In this document: in pieces, positions 7,650 through 12,892 of the stretch
How the letters are laid out: every line of letters begins with the position of its first letter
How positions within the stretch are numbered: position 1 is the stretch's first letter
Assembly: GCA_946415695.1 (NCBI GenBank)
Contig: CAMKTM010000018.1
Span: 1-17,826, forward strand
Length of the DNA stretch: 17,826 nt
Source of the DNA: an uncultured Prevotellaceae bacterium
GTDB lineage: Bacteria > Bacteroidota > Bacteroidia > Bacteroidales > Bacteroidaceae
Reading direction: 5' to 3'
Notes under the pieces: generated by a model
The model's input: the letters and a program-made list of their open reading frames with translations, nothing else
What the model was told of the DNA's origin: nothing
Databases searched by the model: none
Made by a program: the position numbers and the translations under genes

Positions 7650-8798
7650 CTAATCCATGCGGTCGCGGTAGTCTTCGTAGGTGAAGCGGCGAAGCGTTTC
7701 GCGCGTGCCGTCCGCATGTTCCAGGACGATGGAGGGGTGCATGATGCCGTTGAACATTGTGGTCTTGACCGTCGTGTAGTGTATCATGTCCTCGAAGATG
7801 ATTTCCTGCCCTACTCTGAGCGGCTCGGCAAAACGCCAACTGCCCATGTAGTCGCCGCTCAGGCAACTGTTGCCGCCCAAGCGGTAAATGTTCCGCTCCT
7901 TCGCATCGGGCCGCGACGCAGCGTCGAAGGGCAGACTCTCCGCTCCCCGCACCTCGGGCTGATAGGGCATCTCGAGGCAGTCGGGCATGTGACAGGTGAA
8001 GGAAACATTCAGGATGGCAGTCCGTATGCCGTGGTTCTCTACGATGTCCACCACCTCGGCCACCAGCAGACCGGTCTGCCAGGCGAAGGCACTGCCCGGC
8101 TCAAGTATGATGTGAAGATGGGGATAACGCTGATGCAGACCATTTAATATATTTATAAGGTGCTCCACGTCATAATCCTTGCGCGTCATCAAGTGTCCGC
8201 CGCCCAGGTTAAGCCACTTCAATTGTGGGAACCAGCGGCCGAACTTCTCCTCCAGATGCTCCAGCGTATGCTCCAAAGCCGAAGCCGGACTTTCGCAATG
8301 GCAATGGCAATGGAAACCTTCGATGCCGGCAGGAAGCTTCTCGGGCAACTGCCCGGCCAGCACACCGAAGCGGCTACCCGGGGCACAAGGGTTGTAGAGC
8401 TCCGTCTCTATTTCGCTGTATTCGGGGTTCACACGAAGGCCGTAAGACACAAAATGCTCGGTGAAATGGGACATTTTTGGAAACAGCCGTTCATATTGCG
8501 AAAGGGAATTGAAGGTGACGTGCCCGCTGCAATGCAGTATCTCGTCGAACTCTTCTTCCTCGTAAGCAGGGCTATACGTATGGGCAAGAGAGCCGAACTC
8601 CTCGAGCGAGAGGCGTGCTTCGCAAAGACTGCTTGCTGTGGTATGGCCGATGAATTGGCGGAAAATGGGAAAGGTGCGCCATAAAGCAAAAGCCTTGAAA
8701 GCAAGGATGATCTCCACGTCGGCTTCGTCGGCCACACGTTTGATGAGTTGCAGGTTGCGACGAAGCAACTTCTCCTGAAGAAGGTAATAGGCGCGCAC
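7650..8798 (-). CDS. nspC: Carboxynorspermidine/carboxyspermidine decarboxylase
   Basis: PLP-dependent fold-III decarboxylase that removes CO2 from carboxynorspermidine or carboxyspermidine, the last step of the alternative polyamine pathway; in Bacteroidetes the product is expected to be spermidine. Visible marks: the PLP lysine Lys35 in ILAFKAFALW, HTYSPAYEEEEF, RVNPEYSEIETELYNPCAPGSRFG, FHCHCHCES, WLNLGGGHLMTRKDYDVEH, the LEPGSAFAW phosphate loop, and the active-site cysteine in GGNSCLSGDYMG. The start is a GTG at 8798, two bases after the stop of the PCMD gene, giving 382 residues; the longer open frame upstream only re-reads the PCMD gene. Homologues as I recall them begin with about eight more residues ending in FPSPC before the YxLxE motif, so the N-terminus seems shortened. 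The usual partner, carboxynorspermidine dehydrogenase, is not in the window. Confidence 0.92.
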   Translation of the reverse strand: MRAYYLLQEKLLRRNLQLIKRVADEADVEIILAFKAFALWRTFPIFRQFIGHTTASSLCEARLSLEEFGSLAHTYSPAYEEEEFDEILHCSGHVTFNSLSQYERLFPKMSHFTEHFVSYGLRVNPEYSEIETELYNPCAPGSRFGVLAGQLPEKLPAGIEGFHCHCHCESPASALEHTLEHLEEKFGRWFPQLKWLNLGGGHLMTRKDYDVEHLINILNGLHQRYPHLHIILEPGSAFAWQTGLLVAEVVDIVENHGIRTAILNVSFTCHMPDCLEMPYQPEVRGAESLPFDAASRPDAKERNIYRLGGNSCLSGDYMGSWRFAEPLRVGQEIIFEDMIHYTTVKTTMFNGIMHPSIVLEHADGTRETLRRFTYEDYRDRMD

Positions 8799-8800
8799 GG

Positions 8801-9745
8801 CTAATATACGAATTTTATGTTGTCCAACCAAAGTGTGTTGCCGATGGTGCCAATGTAGGCTCCGCCATAGCTGCTGTCGAACTTCAGGACAACGTGCGTG
8901 GGTGTCTCGTGGGCAGCCCATCCTTCTTCAATGATAAGGACGTTCTTCCCTTTGCTGTTGAGGGCATAAAAGCCATCCTCGTTCAAGCCCATCGATACCT
9001 GAAAGAACTTCTCGTGGGTAATGTCGCCATAATGGATGGCAAACGTCTGGCCTTCTTTCCATTCGGGCGTGTTCTGGCTGAAAAGCTGATGCATCGTGCC
9101 CACTCGCAAGGCATGAATGTTGCCGTCGGCATCTTCCCAGCGCTTTTGCAGCAGGCAGACGCACTTCGCCTTGTCCGGCCCCTCAACCTTACTCCGCCGG
9201 CTGAAGCCTGTCTCGCGGACACGCTCTGTGCCTGGGGAATAGTACTTGTAGTCGAACTTCACGGCCTTCGGCTTCTTGTTGAATGGCACTCCGACGCTGA
9301 TTTTGCTCATCGGGTTCTTCGACCCTGTGATGGGCTCCACGACCGAACCGAGGAAGATGCTTCCGGAAGCAAGGACGCTGATGTTGACAACGCCGAGGGC
9401 CTTGCAGCTGACGATATGGGTGCAGAGCTTGGCACACTGTCCGCCGTTGTGTGCGTCGGGATAGACGCTGATATTTGTCTTCACCACGCCCGCCACTTTT
9501 GCATAGACGTTGCTGTTTGCCCAAGGCGAGCCGCCCTGGTTGATATAAGCACGAGCGCCGTCGTAGGTTCCCTTGGGGCCTATCTCATAAAGCGTCTGCG
9601 TCTTGCCGCCTACGAGCAAGCTTTCCTTGATGGAGCGCGTCAACCAAGATTCGAAGTTGCCAAACTTTATCAGATCTTCAGCCATAAGATTGGCACAAAA
9701 CAAGTTAAGGCATATTGCCAAAAGAATCTTGTTCAGTTTCATCAT
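8801..9745 (-). CDS. Exported PCMD-domain protein (putative carbohydrate metabolism domain)
   Basis: A 314-residue exported protein (signal peptide MMKLNKILLAICLNLFCANLMA). Its body matches what I know of the PCMD domain (PF13201): a FGNFESW start, a GSIFLGSV segment, then NPMSKISVGVPFNKKPKAVKFDYKY, and near the end LKFDSSYGGAYIGTIGNTLWLDNIKFVY, the SS-x-G-x-Y-G-S-x-LxxD block. PCMD proteins are beta-sandwich surface proteins of Bacteroidetes with suspected glycan roles; no enzyme activity can be stated. The start is 9745 (ATG ATG; 9742 is equally possible), placed 27 bases after a strong promoter box; the frame upstream of it includes the promoter itself. The stop is two bases from the nspC GTG, so nspC is likely translated by coupling. 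Confidence 0.78.
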   Translation of the reverse strand: MMKLNKILLAICLNLFCANLMAEDLIKFGNFESWLTRSIKESLLVGGKTQTLYEIGPKGTYDGARAYINQGGSPWANSNVYAKVAGVVKTNISVYPDAHNGGQCAKLCTHIVSCKALGVVNISVLASGSIFLGSVVEPITGSKNPMSKISVGVPFNKKPKAVKFDYKYYSPGTERVRETGFSRRSKVEGPDKAKCVCLLQKRWEDADGNIHALRVGTMHQLFSQNTPEWKEGQTFAIHYGDITHEKFFQVSMGLNEDGFYALNSKGKNVLIIEEGWAAHETPTHVVLKFDSSYGGAYIGTIGNTLWLDNIKFVY

Positions 9746-9771
9746 TGGTGTAAAGATTGGTTTTTTCAGCG

Positions 9772-9803
9772 CAAAGATACGTGCTTTTTGCCAAAGACCC
9801 AAA
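9772..9803 (-). promoter_or_regulatory. Full Bacteroidetes promoter for the PCMD-nspC operon
   Basis: On the minus strand: TTTG (9803-9800), 20 bases, TATCTTTG (9779-9772). Both boxes match the sigma-ABfr consensus at correct spacing. The leader to the ATG at 9745 would be about 20 bases. Confidence 0.75.
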
Positions 9804-9839
9804 CAAAAACGGCACAATAAAACACAAATGAGGAAATAT

Positions 9840-9857
9840 AGACTTCTTTTGAAGTCT
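9840..9857 (-). terminator. Possible weak terminator after nadD
   Basis: A perfect 7-bp hairpin (AGACTTC / GAAGTCT) with a 4-base loop lies 8 bases after the nadD stop. On the minus strand it is followed by TATATTTCC, a poor U-tract, so termination is uncertain. It ends the yicC-gmk-nadD run ahead of the PCMD promoter. Confidence 0.35.
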
Positions 9858-9864
9858 CTTTGTC

Positions 9865-10440
9865 TTAAAGATATAAGCCTTTTGCTTTGATTTCTTCCCA
9901 AACGGCGGTCGGGAGGCCTTCGCCATCGTAATCCGGCTCGAAGGCAATGCGATGGCGTATCTCGGTGCTGCTGATGTCGAGCAGAGGTGTGTCGGCAACG
10001 GTGATGCCTTCCGGAATGTCTTGAAGGGCATATCCTGGCCTTGGATAAATGATGATGCGATAAGCGGAGAGGATGTCTTGGCTTTTGTACCAGTCGGGGA
10101 AGCGTTGCCAGTTGTCAGCGCCTATGACAAGCACAAACTCGCGGTCGGGATGCTCGGCGCTTAATGTCGTGAGCGTGTTGTACATGTAAGAGGGTCGCGG
10201 CAGGAAGAATTCGCGGTCGCAGACCTCGACGCCCGGCACGTCGCAGACAGCCAGCCGCGCCAGATGCAACCGCTCTTCGTCGTCGAGGAGATGGGCGTCG
10301 GCCTTGAAAGGGTTCTGGGGCGACACCATGAGCCACATCTCATCTACGAGGCCACTGTCGGCAAGTGCCTTTGCCAGAGAGACGTGTCCCTTGTGAATGG
10401 GATTGAAACTGCCGCCGTAGATGCCTGTCCTCTTCTTCAT
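9865..10440 (-). CDS. nadD: Nicotinate-nucleotide adenylyltransferase
   Basis: Joins nicotinate mononucleotide and ATP to deaminoNAD, a core step of NAD synthesis in the cytoplasm. The 191-residue protein has the nucleotidyltransferase motif GGSFNPIHKGH (residues 9-19), the MVSPQNPFK substrate loop (38-46), VIGADNWQRFPDW (105-117) and the C-terminal ISSTEIR motif (156-162). Length is normal. Its ATG overlaps the gmk stop in an ATGA arrangement (4 bases), so the two are translationally coupled. The order yicC-gmk-nadD is common in Bacteroidetes. Confidence 0.96.
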   Translation of the reverse strand: MKKRTGIYGGSFNPIHKGHVSLAKALADSGLVDEMWLMVSPQNPFKADAHLLDDEERLHLARLAVCDVPGVEVCDREFFLPRPSYMYNTLTTLSAEHPDREFVLVIGADNWQRFPDWYKSQDILSAYRIIIYPRPGYALQDIPEGITVADTPLLDISSTEIRHRIAFEPDYDGEGLPTAVWEEIKAKGLYL

Positions 10441-11210
10441 TTTGTCGTTTCCGTGTTCTCCGCGTTAAGGAACTCTCTCAAGAGGGCCACCGCCTCCTGT
10501 TTTGCTGCTTCGAGGTCGTCGTTGACGAGGATGCGGTCGAACTGCGAGGCAAAGGTCATTTCGTAGGCTGCTTTTGCCAGACGTTGTTCAATTTGTGCCA
10601 TTTCATCGGTATTTCTCCGTATGAGGCGTTCTCGCAGAACTTCTATCGATGGCGGCTGGATGAAGATGCTCAGGGCTTTGTCGCCATAGTAATGTTTGAT
10701 GTTGACGCCGCCCTTGACATCGACGTCGAACACGACGTTCAGGCCAGCGGCCAGTTTCTCTTCCACCTGGCTTTTGAGTGTGCCGTAGAAGCGACCTTCA
10801 TAGACCTCTTCGTATTCGAGGAAATCGCCGTCGTTGATGTGGCGTCGGAAGTCCTCTTCGGAAAGGAAGTAGTATTCCACGCCATTCTTCTCTTCTCCTC
10901 GCGGGGGCCTGCTGGTGGCACTGACGCTAAATGCGAGGCGGAACTCGGGGTGCTCCTTCATCAGGAAGTTCACGATTGTGCTCTTGCCGCTTCCAGAAGG
11001 AGCGGAAACGATAAGTAGGTGGCAAGCTACAGCCTCCCCCGTGCCCTCCAAAGGAGAAGCCTCCCCCGTGCCCTCCAAAGGAGAAGCCTCCCCCGTCCCC
11101 TCCAAAGGAGGGGGGAACGGCGAGATGGTAGTGGAAGGGGAAGCCTCCCCTGTGCCCTGCAAAGGAGGGGGGAATGGCGAGGAGTGAAGTTCTTTGTCTA
11201 TTGTTTCCAT
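10437..11210 (-). CDS. gmk: Guanylate kinase with repeat-derived N-terminal extension
   Basis: Phosphorylates GMP to GDP with ATP; essential for GTP and dGTP supply. From about residue 64 the protein is a normal guanylate kinase: LLIVSAPSGSGKSTIV (P-loop Lys76), FSVSATSRPPRGEEKNGVEY (GMP binding), FLEYEEVYEGRFYGTL, VVFDVDVKGG, FIQPPS, and the lid RLIRRNTD. What precedes it is odd. No ATG, GTG or TTG lies between the repeats and the P-loop; the nearest in-frame ATG is at 11210, in the tail of the DUF559 remnant. Starting there gives 257 residues with about 60 extra, mostly Pro/Gly/Glu repeats such as FPPPLEGTGEASP. The frame continues upstream to the DUF559 in-frame stop at 11271-11273. The chosen start is therefore a best guess. 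Ends in a 4-base overlap with nadD. Confidence 0.9.
   Translation of the reverse strand: METIDKELHSSPFPPPLQGTGEASPSTTISPFPPPLEGTGEASPLEGTGEASPLEGTGEAVACHLLIVSAPSGSGKSTIVNFLMKEHPEFRLAFSVSATSRPPRGEEKNGVEYYFLSEEDFRRHINDGDFLEYEEVYEGRFYGTLKSQVEEKLAAGLNVVFDVDVKGGVNIKHYYGDKALSIFIQPPSIEVLRERLIRRNTDEMAQIEQRLAKAAYEMTFASQFDRILVNDDLEAAKQEAVALLREFLNAENTETTK
11031..11182. repeat. GC-rich palindromic repeats, gmk side (27-bp tandem units)
   Basis: Two identical 27-bp units (11031-11057, 11058-11084) starting AGCCTCCCCCGTGCCC are followed by a longer third unit (11085-11120) and, after 20 bases, a fourth (11141-11181). Core palindrome in unit 3: CCCCTCC AAA GGAGGGG. Since 27 is a multiple of three, the tandem growth kept the gmk frame open and encodes the nine-residue period GEASPLEGT on the minus strand. 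Confidence 0.92.
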
Positions 11211-11552
11211 GACTTTGTCAAATTCTCCTATTATTTCTTCGTTCTTGAATCGTATTACTCGATAACCCAACTATCTCAAATCCTCGGTTCTTTGCTCATC
11301 CGATACAATTTGTGCGGTTCTGCCATGATACCCTCCATCTACTTCGATAATGAGTTTCTTCGACAAACATACAAAATCTGCAATGTAGTCTCCTATGATG
11401 TGTTGTCTTCTAAATCTCACTCCACATTGAGAAGCGCGGATGGCCTTCCACAATATGCTTTCTGCTTCTGTCTGATTCTTTCGATTTTCTTTTGAGAACT
11501 GGCGCAACAAATCATATGCCGCACAATTTGCAGTCTCGTAGCCACGCTTCAT
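11187..11552 (-). pseudogene. DUF559 endonuclease-like gene broken by an in-frame TAG
   Basis: The upstream part (ATG at 11552) encodes 93 residues with the DUF559 pattern: MKRGYETAN, ENRKNQTEAESILWKAIR, VRFRRQHIIGDYIADFVC, LIIEVDGGYH. This is a Vsr/PD-(D/E)xK-like nuclease fold, with the D of DF and E-x-D of IEVD as likely metal ligands. A TAG at 11271-11273 stops it after TEDLR, yet the same frame resumes at once with LGYRVIRFKNEEIIGEF, the normal C-terminal strand and helix of the family. So a single nonsense change has cut the gene and no frameshift is involved. Past DKEL the frame enters the GC-rich repeats and then gmk. TAG is a normal stop elsewhere in the window, so recoding is unlikely. 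DUF559 proteins have no settled function. Confidence 0.82.
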
Positions 11553-11582
11553 ATATATATAAAATTATCTTATAATGTAACT

Positions 11583-11687
11583 TCCATTCCCCCCTCCTCT
11601 AGAGGGGTCGGGAGAGGCTTTCCGTTCTCCCCTCCTTTGGAGGGGTCGGGGGAGGCTTTCGGGGAGAGGCTTTCGGGGGAGGCCTTT
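11583..11687. repeat. GC-rich palindromic repeats, yicC side
   Basis: Two palindromic units in opposite orientation to those near gmk: an inner one around CCCCTC/GAGGGG (11592-11607) and an outer one with CCCCTCC TTT GGAGGGG (11629-11645), each followed by a GGGAGAGG or GGGGGAGG tail and CTTTC. Partial tails (GGCTTTCGGGGAGA, GGCTTTCGGGGGAGG) repeat up to 11684, a few bases from the yicC stop codon. No long T-run follows the hairpins in the minus direction, so they are not classic terminators, though they could stall or stabilise the yicC mRNA end. Confidence 0.9.
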
Positions 11688-12566
11688 TCACATCACGTTC
11701 AGCACTTGTTCCTTTATCTGTTCGAGCTCGTCCTTCATCTTGACCACGATGTTCTGCATCTCGGCCTGGTTGCTTTTGCTGCCGGTGGTGTTGATTTCGC
11801 GACCCATCTCCTGCGCGATGAAACCGAGCTTTTTGCCTTGTCCGTGCCCTTCTTCCATCGTCTTGCGGAAGTACTGGAGGTGATTGGCGAGACGTTGCTT
11901 TTCCTCGTTGATGTCGAGCTTCTCGATGTAGTAGATCATCTCCTGCTCCAGGCGGTTCTTGTCGTACTCGACATCGGGAATTGTGGCCAATCCATCGACG
12001 ATTCGCTGCCTGATTTTCTCCACGCGCTGCTTCTCGTAGGGTTCGATGCTGGCGAGTAGGGCGGCGATGTTGTCGAGTTTCTCTTCGAACTTCTTCTGCA
12101 GGGCTTCTCCCTCCTGTCGGCGGAATGCCACGAGCTGGTCTATGGCTTGCTGCACGACTTGTCGGGCCACTTGCCACTCCTCGTCGGAGAGTTCCTGCTG
12201 CGTTTCGTTGCGCGAAAGCACGTCGGGCATTCGGATGATGGCTTGCCAATAGTCGTCGGGCTCCGGGATGTCGTACTTTTCCGAAATGTCCTGCATCTGT
12301 CGGAAGTAGGCGGCCGCCAGCTTCCCGTTGATGGGGCAGGCGTCCGCTTGCTCCGTTTGCTCCGTCCAAAGGTTGAACTCCACCTTTCCGCGCTCCAGGG
12401 CTTGCGTTATCATGTTCCGCACCTCCATCTCCTTTTCCCGATAGAAGGAGGCCACGCGCGTCGTGAGGTCGAGGGCTTTGCTGTTAAGGGACTTCACCTC
12501 TGCATAGATTTTTTTTCCTTGGAATTCGGCCGAGGCTTTGCCGTATCCCGTCATCGATAGTATCAT
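11688..12566 (-). CDS. YicC/YloC family endoribonuclease
   Basis: A 292-residue cytoplasmic protein of the YicC family; E. coli YicC and B. subtilis YloC relatives act as endoribonucleases on some RNAs. The N-terminal signature MILSMTGYGKA and KSLNSKALDL, the central LDNIAALLASIEPYEKQRVEKIRQRI coiled stretch (helical), YDKNRLEQEMIYYIEKLDI, and the C-terminal GFIAQEMGREINTTGSKSN with QNIVVKMKDELEQIKEQVLNV are all present. The start is ATG 12566: an upstream TTG at 12590 would lie inside the promoter box at 12588-12595. It heads the operon that continues into gmk and nadD, now interrupted by the DUF559 element just after its stop. Confidence 0.94.
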   Translation of the reverse strand: MILSMTGYGKASAEFQGKKIYAEVKSLNSKALDLTTRVASFYREKEMEVRNMITQALERGKVEFNLWTEQTEQADACPINGKLAAAYFRQMQDISEKYDIPEPDDYWQAIIRMPDVLSRNETQQELSDEEWQVARQVVQQAIDQLVAFRRQEGEALQKKFEEKLDNIAALLASIEPYEKQRVEKIRQRIVDGLATIPDVEYDKNRLEQEMIYYIEKLDINEEKQRLANHLQYFRKTMEEGHGQGKKLGFIAQEMGREINTTGSKSNQAEMQNIVVKMKDELEQIKEQVLNVM

Positions 12567-12587
12567 GTTCCGTTGAATAATTTTGTG

Positions 12588-12595
12588 CAAATATA
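12588..12595 (-). promoter_or_regulatory. Bacteroidetes -7 element for yicC
   Basis: Minus strand reads TATATTTG (TAnnTTTG), 21 bases before the yicC ATG. Predicted start near 12582 gives a leader of about 16 bases. No clear TTTG box lies 19-21 bases further upstream. Confidence 0.55.
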
Positions 12596-12680
12596 CATAT
12601 AATTCGCGACATAGCGGCCAGATGAACGAAGATTTTTCTTTTTCTTCAGGGGAAAGTCACTCGCCGCACGGGTTTGTTTC

Positions 12681-12746
12681 AATAAGAGCGTGCCTCGTTG
12701 GCAATAAAGGCGTGCTCTTATTGCCAGAAAGGCGTGCCTCGTTTTT
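12681..12746. repeat. 22-bp tandem repeat array C (3 units)
   Basis: Third member of the family at 431-517 and 6381-6467. Units start at 12683 (TAAGAGC), 12705 (TAAAGGC) and 12727 (GAAAGGC), exactly 22 bp apart. Unit 2 sits in a perfect 8-bp inverted repeat, GGCAATAA (12700-12707) against TTATTGCC (12718-12725). The left flank GGGTTTGTTTC and right end CGTTTTT then GAGGATG match the flanks of the other arrays. It lies in the divergent region between the yicC and rpoN promoters, outside both. Confidence 0.9.
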
Positions 12747-12848
12747 GAGGATGACGTTCGACGTCGTGGGGAAGCGCTCGCCCGCTGTCGCTTTTTCCTG
12801 GCTTTTGAAGATATTTTTGCCCGACGGTTAAAATAAAATATGTTTTGT

Positions 12849-12879
12849 TTTGTTTTGTCCCTGCATAATTGTACCTTTG
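12849..12879 (+). promoter_or_regulatory. Full Bacteroidetes promoter for rpoN
   Basis: TTTG (12849-12852), 19 bases, TACCTTTG (12872-12879). The predicted start near 12885 lies only about 8 bases before the rpoN ATG at 12893, so the mRNA would have almost no leader. Confidence 0.75.
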
Positions 12880-12892
12880 CAGGCGAAACGCG

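Larger units (their letters stand above)
11031..11687. mobile_element. Candidate DUF559-carrying element bounded by inverted palindromic repeats
   Basis: The segment separates yicC from gmk, which are usually adjacent in this order. It contains one gene remnant (DUF559) that is visibly more AT-rich than its neighbours, flanked by GC-rich repeats in opposite orientation. Left copy 11084-11120 and right copy 11622-11658 are reverse complements at 35 of 37 positions. A second, inner pair (11141-11181 left, 11581-11621 right) is also inverted and shares the GGAGGGGGGAATGG block next to the gene. The right edge starts 4 bases past... more exactly it ends at 11687, directly before the yicC stop codon on the plus map; the left edge directly adjoins the gmk P-loop coding region. 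No target-site duplication is evident. Calling it mobile is inference. Confidence 0.5.

Noticed and set aside
11271..11273. TAG recoded as an amino acid
   Set aside because: The acyltransferase and PCMD genes end in TAG at natural family ends, and nspC begins right after one of them, so TAG acts as a normal stop.
11583..11687. Intrinsic terminator for yicC
   Set aside because: The hairpins are strong but not followed by a T-run on the minus strand, and the same sequence occurs inside coding regions.
12567..12590. Upstream TTG start for yicC
   Set aside because: The TTG lies within the -7 promoter box, so it would not be transcribed.
12869..12892. Upstream TTG start for rpoN
   Set aside because: It precedes and overlaps the -7 box at 12872-12879; MIQRNLLTQ at 12893 fits the family start.
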